Assembly: GCA_024220505.1 (NCBI GenBank)
Contig: JAKZZE010000023.1
Coordinates: 434,001 to 498,000 of the forward strand
DNA: 64,000 nucleotides
From: Rhizopus arrhizus
Lineage: Eukaryota; Mucoromycota; Mucoromycetes; Mucorales; Rhizopodaceae
Direction: 5' to 3'
The position numbers were made by a program, and so were the translations under genes. Under the pieces are notes generated by a model. It did not search any database. It saw only the letters and a program-made list of their open reading frames with translations, and had not been told where the DNA came from. Below, one piece after another: positions 10,201 to 20,635 of this stretch (the stretch's first letter is position 1; each line of letters opens with the position of its first letter).

Positions 10201-10858
10201 TAGATTGTGTACAATTTTTTATTTTTTTAAAAAAAAAAACGTTCTGCGACTCTCTTTTTTGTTTCTTTCTTGAACTATATTTTGTGGTTGTTTTTAGAAT
10301 AGATAATTTGCAACAACAAAAAAAGAGACAACTTATAACTCCATTACTGCCAAAAATATAAAAAAAAAGAACAAAGCTTACGTTTTTTTATGCCTCTGTC
10401 AATTGTCGTATCTTAGACCACTTCCATATCTTGTGCTCTAGCTGATATGTTCTTAATGGAAACTTAAAATGTGAAAAAGAAGACATGTAAGCATTATGGC
10501 AAAAAGTCAGTAATGCATTTGTACCGTTAGTTCTATTTATTTTAGCAAATTTAAACAAGATATTTTTTGATTGCTGTAACTTTTTTTTGTATCCAATTGT
10601 AGTACTGCTTCATTATAATTTTACTAGTCAAGTTACATTACAAACATTTTATGTTAATTAAACTGAGAGTGATTTGTCATAGTTGTGAATCTTTATTTTT
10701 TTGTATTAAATATGGAGAAATAAACTGAAGAATATAAATGCGTAATAGATATAAAAAAGAGTTGTATAAACTATTATCAAATTCAGACCATATACAATAA
10801 AGTAATTTGTTTATAAATTACTTCCTCATTGGGTAAAAATATTGATTTGAGTAGGCTG

Positions 10859-11426
10859 TGTTGTATAATGGTAATAGTTATTAAGAAAAAAGTAGAAACA
10901 AAGATCAAGAAACAGTTTGAATACTTTTTGAGACTGATCTTTATTTCAGTTTAAGTTAAAGTAAAAATTATTCTAATTGAAGGCAGGTATTTATATCTTA
11001 TTGAGTGAGTGGCTTGATATCTTCTATTGTAAGCGTTCTTCTAATATTCAGGTACTTTAGCAAGTATCATCTATAATTATGATTATGAAAACTTTTCATT
11101 TGTTCTTTTGTATGTCTGTCATAGATTATCTTTTATTCTGGGAATTCCTCACTGATTTGAATAACGTTATTTTACGCGTTATTTCAATTATGTGAACGAT
11201 TAGCAATATTCCTGATATTGGATTGGATCTTGTTATTTTAGTTGATACTTCTTCTTATCAAAGAACTCTCATTAATACAAAACATATTCTAAAAGAATAT
11301 GTTTAATTGGAATTGATTGTATGATCTTATTTAAATAAACTTATATTTTTATTTTATTTAATTATGATCTTGTATTAAGACTTATATTTATTAATGTCTA
11401 CTACGATCAGTTACTGTTCTACAACA
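10859..11426 (-). repeat. 3' LTR of Gypsy-2
   Basis: 568 bp; identical by inspection to 16256-16823. It is preceded (minus strand) by the PPT at 11427-11440. Confidence 0.95.
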
Positions 11427-11440
11427 TAATCCCCTCCCAG
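11427..11440 (-). promoter_or_regulatory. 3' polypurine tract of Gypsy-2
   Basis: On the minus strand, CTGGGAGGGGATTA immediately precedes the 3' LTR. Confidence 0.85.
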
Positions 11441-11446
11441 GTATGA

Positions 11447-14400
11447 TCAATACCGTTTAGATCTTTTAGGTTTACCTTGGCTCTTATTCTTCTCATTAAT
11501 TGTTGTGGAAGAGTAGCTGGTTTCTTTTAAGTCTGTTGGTATTTTACGTTTACTTGACTGAGGATTAGATTCCTTATTTGTATTATTTGACTTTTCTTTT
11601 TTATCAAGAATTTTATATTTTGTTTTAATGTCTTCAGGGACAATACCAATTCTTTGCCAATATTCAGTTATGAATTTAAGATCTGCAAAGTGAGATGCAG
11701 GTTCCCAGGTATCTTCACTCTCATCATAACCTTTCCATCTACACTTATAAATATATTTTCCTTTAACTTTTTTATGTGTTAAGATGGCTTCAACTTGATA
11801 GAATTTATTTGAGGATATTACTTCATCCTGTGATATCATCTTGAGTGCAGATGGTGGATAGTTTTTAGGTAATAAATCTCCCTTTTCATCTTCAAGCACA
11901 TATGATCCACCTTGGGTGATCCTTTTAACTTTATAAGGTCCCTCATATGGAGCATCAAGTTTATTTGTTTTATAATTTACTGTTACCATTACATAACTAT
12001 TTTCGGGGATTGATACAAGTTTATGTGACGCATCAAATTTTTCCTTTTGTTTGTTTGTTATTATTTTTGTTCTTTCGTATATAGCAGGAAATACAATTTC
12101 TGTCATCTTTTTTATATTTTTTAAAAGTTCTGTATTTAATTCTTCCTTAGTTGCTTCATCTTTTTCCTGACTGAAGTCTTCAAAGTCATTTGGATTACGA
12201 CCGAACATTAAAGTGAAGGGTGGCGTCTTAGTACGTTCATTATATTTGCTATTTAGGTAGAGTTGTGTAGAAGGAACATATAAATCCCAGTCTGCTTTAG
12301 CACCTTCGACTTGTTTCTTTATGGCTTTTACAGCACTTTGTACCCAACGTTCACTTACACCATTAGCTCTGGGATGGTAACTAGATATGAGTCTATGATC
12401 ATAACCAGCATTTTCAGCAAGTAATTGCATAAGCTCATTTACAAATTCACCACCATTATCAGATTGGAGTACACGAGGAAAACCATAATTAGAGAATACA
12501 TCGATTAATGTTTTTACAATCGTCATAGATTGTTTATCAGGGATAGGTTTCAATATGCAGTAACGAGTAGCAATATCAACCATAATCAGTAAGTAATTGT
12601 TGCCATTCAAGGAAGTTTTCATGGGACCAGCTAAGTCGATTCCCCAACTATCACCAGGTAATGTGGCTGTAATGGGTCTTAAAGGGTTATAACCTTTTTT
12701 GATTATGTTAAATTGTTGACATGGTACACAACTTTTTACTAATTCTACTGCTTCTTCTTTTAGATTATTCCAGTAGATACCTTTACGTTTTAAAGCATGG
12801 TAAATTGCATCAGAACCAAAGTGTCCTTTTAGATGTTCTTTAAGAAGAAGTTCTTTACGTTCTTCTGAATCCGCTGGTGTTATATATTCACCGTCATTAA
12901 TACTAGGTAATTTTATAGCTGTTCTGTTAAGCAGACGAGCATTATCCCCTCCCAGTTCATTGACAGGATTCTCAATTTCATAGAGACGAGAAAGCGTATC
13001 AGGTAAGATATTATCTATTCCTGGCAGATGAACGACTTTAAAATCATACTTTAATAAAGTATCCAGCCAATTGATCAGCATTACGTTTGCTATTTTTTGC
13101 GTGTGAAGATAGGTCAATGCTTTATGATCCGTGTATAGAGTGAAGTGATTACCCCAGAGATATTTATGGAACTTTTTTAATGCATAGACTACTGCTAATA
13201 ATTCACGCTTAGTAGCTGAATAGTTACGTTCACTTTTAGAGAGACTTTTCGCCATCATGGAAATATATTTTATTTTTCCATCAATCACTTGATAGAGAAC
13301 AACACCTACACCAACGTTAGAAGCATCAGTGGCAACACAGAAAGGACGATTTAAATCAGGATAGGCTAAGATTGTACCTTCCAAAAGTACCTTTTTAAGA
13401 TTATCAAAGCATGTTTGATGTTTACTGTTCCATAATTTTTCAAGTGATTTTTCATTCCTCAATGCATCCAGCGGAGCCAAGAGTGTGGACGCTTTAGGGA
13501 TAAGAGGTCGGAAGTAATTTATGAGACCACAATATCTCATGATATCCTTTCCTGTTTTAGGTATAGGGAAATCTTGTACATTAGCAACTTTGCGAACATC
13601 AAGAGATACACCTTTAGGCGATATTCTAAAACCAAGTAAATTAATCTTATTTTGAAAGAATTTACATTTATCAGGATTTAATTTGAGATTTACTTTGGTC
13701 AGCTTATTTATTACTGCTTTTAAATGTAGTTTATGTTCTTCAATTGAAGTAGATGCGACTACTATATCATCAATAAAGCATCTAGCAAAGGGCATATTCT
13801 CAAGTGCTATACTCATTGTTCTTTGCATCACACTAGATACGTGTTTTAAACCAAATGGAGTACCAATTGGCACGTATTGTACATTATTCCATGAGAATGC
13901 TAATTTATGAGCATGATCCTCTCGCAACCTTAAAGAGTTAAATGCGGATTTAAGATCCAAAGTAGAATATACTGAAGCTCCTTTTAATTCTTCAAAGAGT
14001 TCAGATATTTTTGGTAAAGGCATTCGGTCAATAGATGATAAAAGAGCATTAATATGTCTAGGATCATGGCATACACGATAACCAGTTATTTCTCCCTTGG
14101 CATTTGTCTTCTTTACTACAGTTAAAGCCGAATTCCATTCAGTGTTAGCAGGAGCACGTTTTATGACACCATTATCCAGCCATTCATTAATCTGATCCTG
14201 TACAACTTGATGATACACTAAAGCGATCGGGTAAGGACTTCGATAAGATGTTACATTTTCTGGAGTTTCAATTGAGACAACAGATTCTGGAATTGTACAA
14301 AAAGAACCTTTAGGTATGCCTTGATTTAATTGAATCAATGGTTTAATGTCATTTATAGCAGATTGAAATTGTTCAGGAGTTCCTGCGGGGCAGTCTTCAA

Positions 14401-14878
14401 GTTCTGACATTTCCTTATCTACTTCTTCTAAGAGCTCACTATTGTCACTATATTTAGATTGTGCAGCTTGAATATTGTCTACTTCATCAGTATCCCATTT
14501 ATATGGTAAACCAGTAAGACCGATTCCAAGTTTAGTCATAAAATCTGTACCTATACTCATGTCATGATCATTTGTTAAGTTCATTACTTCGAAGTTATGA
14601 GTATAATTTTTTTCATTACATCTGATGTTTAATTCAATTGTACCAATTCGTGTAATAGTAGATTTAGAATCAGCCAATTTTATTACATCTTTTTCCTTAG
14701 ATGGAACAATAGGAAAATTATGTTCTAGACAAAACTTTTTATTAATTGACGAAAAATTTGCACCTGTATCTAAGATAGTCATTGCTTTTACATTATTTAC
14801 AAGGATAGGAAAGCTTATAGAATCATCTGTAGTCAGTTTAAAATCACGAGTAACAGTTATGTCTTTATTCTTTAATTT
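11447..14878 (-). CDS. Pol of chromovirus Gypsy-2 (read after an in-frame TGA)
   Basis: This frame is open from the codon after the gag stop (14881-14879) to 11447, 1143 aa, in the same phase as gag. Protease LDTGANFSS has its Asp codon at 14770-14768. RT has FIDD (about 13767-13775), followed by RNase H (TDAS, TDHKAL), integrase zinc motif (HLKGH...CVPC), catalytic DLAGP, QSDNGGE and ERW residues, and a chromodomain (CRWKGY, EDTWEP). An ATG at 14782 exists but would begin inside the protease, so I favour expression as a Gag-Pol readthrough product, as in gammaretroviruses. A recent nonsense mutation in a formerly fused ORF (the state of Gypsy-1) is the alternative. Confidence 0.92.
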   Translation of the reverse strand, partial: KLKNKDITVTRDFKLTTDDSISFPILVNNVKAMTILDTGANFSSINKKFCLEHNFPIVPSKEKDVIKLADSKSTITRIGTIELNIRCNEKNYTHNFEVMNLTNDHDMSIGTDFMTKLGIGLTGLPYKWDTDEVDNIQAAQSKYSDNSELLEEVDKEMSELEDCPAGTPEQFQSAINDIKPLIQLNQGIPKGSFCTIPESVVSIETPENVTSYRSPYPIALVYHQVVQDQINEWLDNGVIKRAPANTEWNSALTVVKKTNAKGEITGYRVCHDPRHINALLSSIDRMPLPKISELFEELKGASVYSTLDLKSAFNSLRLREDHAHKLAFSWNNVQYVPIGTPFGLKHVSSVMQRTMSIALENMPFARCFIDDIVVASTSIEEHKLHLKAVINKLTKVNLKLNPDKCKFFQNKINLLGFRISPKGVSLDVRKVANVQDFPIPKTGKDIMRYCGLINYFRPLIPKASTLLAPLDALRNEKSLEKLWNSKHQTCFDNLKKVLLEGTILAYPDLNRPFCVATDASNVGVGVVLYQVIDGKIKYISMMAKSLSKSERNYSATKRELLAVVYALKKFHKYLWGNHFTLYTDHKALTYLHTQKIANVMLINWLDTLLKYDFKVVHLPGIDNILPDTLSRLYEIENPVNELGGDNARLLNRTAIKLPSINDGEYITPADSEERKELLLKEHLKGHFGSDAIYHALKRKGIYWNNLKEEAVELVKSCVPCQQFNIIKKGYNPLRPITATLPGDSWGIDLAGPMKTSLNGNNYLLIMVDIATRYCILKPIPDKQSMTIVKTLIDVFSNYGFPRVLQSDNGGEFVNELMQLLAENAGYDHRLISSYHPRANGVSERWVQSAVKAIKKQVEGAKADWDLYVPSTQLYLNSKYNERTKTPPFTLMFGRNPNDFEDFSQEKDEATKEELNTELLKNIKKMTEIVFPAIYERTKIITNKQKEKFDASHKLVSIPENSYVMVTVNYKTNKLDAPYEGPYKVKRITQGGSYVLEDEKGDLLPKNYPPSALKMISQDEVISSNKFYQVEAILTHKKVKGKYIYKCRWKGYDESEDTWEPASHFADLKFITEYWQRIGIVPEDIKTKYKILDKKEKSNNTNKESNPQSSKRKIPTDLKETSYSSTTINEKNKSQGKPKRSKRY
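12941..12955 (-). promoter_or_regulatory. Candidate central polypurine tract, Gypsy-2
   Basis: On minus, CTGGGAGGGGATAAT (in frame, L-G-G-D-N) sits between RNase H and integrase. It differs from the 3' PPT (CTGGGAGGGGATTA) by a single base over 14. Confidence 0.55.
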
Positions 14879-16210
14879 TCAATCAAGAGCCATACGGTTT
14901 AAATGACCGTTAGTTTCGTCTTCATCATTTTCAGAGTTTTCATTATTATTTGAGCGGATTGCCATACGATTGACACGAGAGAGGGAAAATCCTTCATTTG
15001 CTTTTGCATTATTTAAAGACTTCTTTGCCTCCTTGAATTCTTCACAGCGATGGCCTTTACTCCATTCTTTACCACAGTATGTACACGGCTTGGGTTTACT
15101 AGTACCCTTATTGGTGCTTACATTATTCAATTTGATACCATTCATGACTTTATTAGCTCCTGGTGAAGCTTTACTAGTCTTTACAAAAGAGGTACGAGAG
15201 ACTTGTTCTTCTTCAGATGCTCTGTTGCGCTTGTGTGGATTTTTAATTGAAAAAGCAGAATCTTCACCCGAAGCAAGGACCAAGTCAATTATTTGATTAA
15301 TTGAACTAGGGAGCTTAGCACCCAAATGAGATGAGATAGCCACTTGAGCCACGGTTTTGACAGAAGGTTTAAGTGATGCAAAATAGGTTACAGCCAGTTG
15401 GGTTCCATCTTCCATACCCGCTTCTCTTCTCATCTTTTGAAACCGGTTGGAATATTCCCTATTACTTTCATAAGGAGCTTGTCGCATAGAGCCAACTTCA
15501 ACCATTAGCAAAAACTTTCGATACGGAGTATCAAAGTGGTCAAGAACAATAGGACGGACTTCTTTCCAGGTGTAACGCTTGTTCATTAAGGCTTCACGGG
15601 ACCAAGAGACTTGTTCTGGGTTCATGCATAAGGGCAATAATCTTTCCCAATTTGAATTAAGCGACAAACCATGAGCATGTAGTACCGTTTCAAAAGTATT
15701 GCAGAAGTCATAAGCAGAATCAAAGGGGTCTGCCTTCTTCTTCCACAGTGCCTCACCACGCAATTGTAACACAGGCAAATCATTAGGGACTACTAAACGC
15801 ACCGAACCAAGATTATCAGAGCCATTTAATTCTTGTTTGTCTTCAAAAAGAGAAATCATTGATTTATGGGCTTCTTGTGCAGCCACTATCTTCTGTTCAA
15901 ATTCTTTATACAACGACAAAGCTTGCAATGTTTCTGGACTATCAGGACTGGATTGGTTTGAATTCATATAGGCAGCAAACAGAACCAAAGCTTGTTTTTT
16001 CATATCCTTGATCATACCAATGCTTTTGAGAGCAACATCTTCTGGTTTAGGCGTTACAGGAGTAGGTGTGTCTTCTTCCATAGGAGTAACTTCAGAGTGA
16101 GCGTATTTACTAGCCATTGTACCCAGTTGGACAGTAGGATTCACAGTAGATGGAGAATCAGTAGTATTGCTAGTACCATCAGCAATTTCACCAAGAGTAT
16201 TTTCAGACAT
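14879..16210 (-). CDS. Gag of chromovirus Gypsy-2
   Basis: 443 aa from ATG at 16210 (MSENTLGE). Upstream in-frame codons back to 16246 lack an ATG. A capsid-like helical region covers roughly residues 150-320. A basic stretch and a Cys/His motif (CTYCGKEWSKGHRC) lie near residue 380. It ends MALD-TGA, and pol continues in the same frame directly after the stop. Confidence 0.92.
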   Translation of the reverse strand: MSENTLGEIADGTSNTTDSPSTVNPTVQLGTMASKYAHSEVTPMEEDTPTPVTPKPEDVALKSIGMIKDMKKQALVLFAAYMNSNQSSPDSPETLQALSLYKEFEQKIVAAQEAHKSMISLFEDKQELNGSDNLGSVRLVVPNDLPVLQLRGEALWKKKADPFDSAYDFCNTFETVLHAHGLSLNSNWERLLPLCMNPEQVSWSREALMNKRYTWKEVRPIVLDHFDTPYRKFLLMVEVGSMRQAPYESNREYSNRFQKMRREAGMEDGTQLAVTYFASLKPSVKTVAQVAISSHLGAKLPSSINQIIDLVLASGEDSAFSIKNPHKRNRASEEEQVSRTSFVKTSKASPGANKVMNGIKLNNVSTNKGTSKPKPCTYCGKEWSKGHRCEEFKEAKKSLNNAKANEGFSLSRVNRMAIRSNNNENSENDEDETNGHLNRMALD

Positions 16211-16255
16211 ACGTATTTTAAATTTCAAATAAAGAGCAAAATTCAAAAAGTAAAA

Positions 16256-16823
16256 TGTTGTATAATGGTAATAGTTATTAAGAAAAAAGTAGAAACAAAG
16301 ATCAAGAAACAGTTTGAATACTTTTTGAGACTGATCTTTATTTCAGTTTAAGTTAAAGTAAAAATTATTCTAATTGAAGGCAGGTATTTATATCTTATTG
16401 AGTGAGTGGCTTGATATCTTCTATTGTAAGCGTTCTTCTAATATTCAGGTACTTTAGCAAGTATCATCTATAATTATGATTATGAAAACTTTTCATTTGT
16501 TCTTTTGTATGTCTGTCATAGATTATCTTTTATTCTGGGAATTCCTCACTGATTTGAATAACGTTATTTTACGCGTTATTTCAATTATGTGAACGATTAG
16601 CAATATTCCTGATATTGGATTGGATCTTGTTATTTTAGTTGATACTTCTTCTTATCAAAGAACTCTCATTAATACAAAACATATTCTAAAAGAATATGTT
16701 TAATTGGAATTGATTGTATGATCTTATTTAAATAAACTTATATTTTTATTTTATTTAATTATGATCTTGTATTAAGACTTATATTTATTAATGTCTACTA
16801 CGATCAGTTACTGTTCTACAACA
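16256..16823 (-). repeat. 5' LTR of Gypsy-2
   Basis: 568 bp, matching 10859-11426. Followed by the ggctg duplication at 16824-16828. Confidence 0.95.
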
Positions 16824-19800
16824 GGCTGTCCTTTGTTATTATACTTTTTCTCTGTTATAGTCAGTTTAACTGAAACCAAAGGAATTCAATCTGTTTGACT
16901 ACTAAAGAACGATAGACCTAACAATTGTTGTAATCATGAATTAAATAAACTGAATTTCAAAAATAATAATTATAAAAGAAAAAAAAAAAAAAAAAACGAG
17001 TTTGCAAATGCTCTGGGATGACGTCGTTATAACTTACAAGTGTTTCAAAAAGTACAAGAAACTTCCAATTGTACTTCTTTTCTTTCTTCATGTAATCCTG
17101 CTACAAAATTCTTACGGCTCATAATTACTTTTACTATTCTAAACACTTTCTAACAATTAAACTGTTATTATTTATCTTGTACCTTAATCTAGTTTTTACA
17201 ATTATTTAACAAGAATTAGCTTTTTTTAAGGTAAATAGTGATCGTTTGTTGATATACATTGCATCTAATGTATGTTTATAGAATATGAGCTACATTCCGT
17301 TTAGTCCTATGCTTTATGAAATATTTAGTAGAAAAAAAGTCTTTATTTGGTAGGAAAAAAAAAAAAAAAAAAAAAAAAAAAAACATACAAGTTCAGTACT
17401 CATAATGAAAAAAATCTTATTTTGATTAGCATATTGTATATAAGGCTATAAATCCCTTTAACAATAACGTAACACTGTAGAGATAATGGAAGGTGTCAAA
17501 TAACATATCATTTTGCAGTGCAACTTGTTAACAGATACAAAACCTGAAGCTTTGTTTAAAAACTCTTAAAACGATTTTTTTTATTACAGCTACAAAACGT
17601 ATAAAAATAGTTTCTTGTAAAAGGTTTTAAGCATAGAAACATATGCATAGAATTTATTTGGATTATAGTCGAAAAGTGATTTACGTGAATACAGCAATAC
17701 ATAAGAGAAGATTAGATATATATTTTGGATGGAGTTTTGATGGTAATTAAAAAAAAAAGAACATGGAAAAAGAAGTTATTAAATCATAGACATAGGCATA
17801 AAAGCATAAAAAAATAAAAAAAAAGAAGGCTACATAAATGAAATGAAGAAAAAGGCATTAAAGATCGGAAAGCATACCATTATGTCTACCACCCGTTCTG
17901 GCACTCGTCCTACTTCTCGTCGTCAAAATAAAAAGAGAAGAATATAATTGTTTCTTTTTTTTTTATTGTTTTATCTTTTGTTAAATAAATTCTACTATTG
18001 TTTGTTAAATGTCGTTTAGAATTGTCTTGTCATGACTAGATCTCCATGATGGTAATGTTGGTACTTTTTTATATAGCTTAGTTATTATTCTTCAATGCCA
18101 TTGGTCCTATGACGTTAATTATATGAAATAAACTTGCATGGATTTTAAAGCATTATTTTTTTTTATGGCTCTTTTCTTTGTTTTTTTTTTTTCGTATATT
18201 CATTATTACTCTACTTTGTTAACAGTTTTTGATACTTTTAGTTATTGCTGATATGCACCATGTTTTGAAAACAAAATAGCTAAAACTAAATCAGCTCAAA
18301 CAGTCAACGCATTACAAATGAAAAAAAAAACAATTATTATGTTGCATGGGTATGAAGTTGTTGAATGTTGTATTCCTTCTAACCATTTCTTTTTATCTTT
18401 GCTTATAGTAAGCTCTAGTATTCTTTTACTTCAAATATTGCGAGAGCTTCAGTCAAACAAGATGTTTTTAACGAATGGTTCACTAATGAAAAGAAAACTT
18501 AGTTATGGTTACATTACAACATGCAACAACCCTTGCTCTTCTTTATATCTTTATTTGTATTTCTTTCCGCTCCTTACCTTGACACCTTACTGACTCTATA
18601 TGTAGTGTACAACCTAGCTGTATAACCAATACTCTATCATGCTGTAGACCAGTTTGTCGCAACTATTCATCCTCTGCTTTTGTATACTATGCTTGGTGTG
18701 TTGTTTCATATTGTGTATGCTGTTGATATTAGGTAAAATTATACTCTATGCTGCTTCAGATAGATTGAACCTTAACCAACAACATATTGTATAGATAGTA
18801 TGTTTGAACAAGACAAAAGGTATAATTTGTTTGCTTGTTATTTTTTCTTAACTGATGTTTCTTACTTATTAGATTTTAATACTTTGTTTTATTTTGCAAT
18901 GTGGATTTTGTATGAAGCGACTGTGATGATATTAACGATAACAGCAATGATGATAGAGTATTATTAAGCCCAATAAAGCATAGGCGCACGGACTTGAGGA
19001 AAAGTAACAATGGTTGTATAAGACAATTATCCATCATGTGATAAAAAAAAAAGGAAAACAATATTGCTAAATAGAAATAAAATTGCATATGTTTAAATAT
19101 TAATTATTCTGTTGAATGTAGATTGCAATGTAGATTGTTGAAAGTAATTAAATCTGCTAAATGGGTTGCATTGAATATTGTCGAGGACAGGTAAGTAATG
19201 ACGTACGATTATATTGGATCTGTTCATTCTGTATTCCTTTTCTTTTATTATTCCTTTTCTTTTATTATTCCTTTTCATTTGTTATTATTTTTTTTTGTTA
19301 TTACTTTTTTTTTTATTCAAATGTATATTAAATGAATAACATAATAAAATAAATAAAGCATCGTATTATTAAATCATTTAAATTTGTCCATTTATACTGC
19401 CCTATACAATAATAAGCCTACCCATTTTACTGGACATAATTGATTAAACATAGCCATACTCTGCTTATATACAGAACAGCTAATGTCTGCCTCGTCCAAT
19501 TAAATTGTTATACTTTAGACCAATTTTACTCCATTTTACTCCAATTTTGCCTCATCCAATTAAATTGTTATGTGAAAGCGTATGAGAGTTCATGTAGCAT
19601 CATGTTTTATTCCAATTTTATTCCAATTTTATTCTAAATTATGCTAAATTCGACATTTTTAGCATCTTTATTTTACTAATCCGCGCCTACAATGAGTGTT
19701 ATGCGGAGATTTTTTGCGCCGTAGTGCCGTGTTACTTTTGGTGACGCGCCGCTTCATTGTTCTTTCTACGATGATACACAAACATAACGCTTTTCCATTG

Positions 19801-20375
19801 GACCTTACATGCTTGCGTTTCTCTTTGATGCTATTTCTTTATTGGCTTATAGCCTTTTAGCAAAGCTTCCTTATAGGTCTATTTCTCTTTGATATTACTT
19901 ATTTATTGGCTTATTGCCTTTTTACAATACTTTCTTATTGGTTTATTATGATTATATACAGCTCTGGATGATTTGTATTAGGAAAAAAATAGGCTTAAAA
20001 TACAGTATTATTGGTCAAAAATGTGGTTTTATTCATTTGTTTTTGGGCTCTTTTGCCATATTGATTATATATTATTGGTTCATTTGATTATTAAATATGA
20101 TTTAAAAAAAAGAGGGGGGGGGGAGGAGCAGGGAATTTATGGGAATAATGAAACATCACCTTTAAACGGTAGATACAAAAATTTTTTTTTTTTCAAAATT
20201 GCACTTACCTTGACCACAGAAGCATCAAACAATAGAATATAGCAGACAAATCAGGCAAAATAAACAAATACAATGAAGCAGCGTCAAAAGAGATCAAAAG
20301 CAATATAAAGATAAAGACAGTAGACTAAGCAGGAGGAAAGTAGTCAAAGCTAGATAAAATGAAAGATTAATTACA

Positions 20376-20561
20376 GTGAAACATGATGTACCCGATTTTC
20401 TTACATTAAACCTCTTTAAAAACCAGAAGACGATGTCAAACTATTCAAACAGCTTCAGAATCAAGCCTAGAAAACTAAATTTGATTGTTAATAAAGATAA
20501 TGAAGGTTTAGAAGCATACTTACCACATAAACAGATACAGAAAAGACTCAAGAACTTATGA
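20376..20561 (+). CDS. Small ORF in family C (61 aa), unknown
   Basis: MKHDVPDFLTL... ends QKRLKNL and is open in both C1 (20376-20561) and C2 (35805-35990). I count four amino-acid differences, all explained by single-base changes. No known domain. It could be a fragment of a former transposon gene or chance. Confidence 0.25.
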   Translation: MKHDVPDFLTLNLFKNQKTMSNYSNSFRIKPRKLNLIVNKDNEGLEAYLPHKQIQKRLKNL

Positions 20562-20635
20562 TAGCCATGAGCATATCTATAAATCTTTAATAAAGAACAT
20601 TAGAAAAAAAAATTTTAAAGAAAAAGAGAGACTTA

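Larger units (their letters stand above)
10854..16828 (-). mobile_element. Complete Ty3/Gypsy chromovirus (Gypsy-2), minus strand
   Basis: Two 568-bp LTRs (10859-11426 and 16256-16823) appear identical by eye, start TGTTGTATAATGG and end CTACAACA, and are flanked by ggctg at 10854-10858 and 16824-16828. Element B carries the uninterrupted sequence (near 51738-51748, 'ggacaacctactc' on plus), so the empty site is visible in the same window. Coding order on minus is gag, one TGA, pol. No TGG-type tRNA primer site follows the 5' LTR. This is a very recent insertion. Confidence 0.96.
10201..19726 (-). mobile_element. CACTA-like element, copy A (truncated, hosts a chromovirus)
   Basis: Outside the chromovirus at 10859-16823 this region is the inverted equivalent of element B (46006-52763). 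Its right end 'gcgccgtagtg' is the complement of B's start CACTACGGCGC. Next come bases ccg (19727-19729), which occur once at the empty site in C2 (35183-35185), consistent with a 3-bp duplication. The left terminus is missing at the T2 junction. Relative to B, A lacks about 2.6 kb containing a spliced gene and keeps only its last codons (…RSGTRPTSRRQNKKRRI, 17887-17946). It is therefore probably a non-autonomous derivative. Confidence 0.7.

Noticed and set aside
18318..18593. 91-codon ORF in copy A
   Set aside because: The corresponding region of B (about 47075-47350) is interrupted, and the composition is that of AT-rich non-coding DNA.
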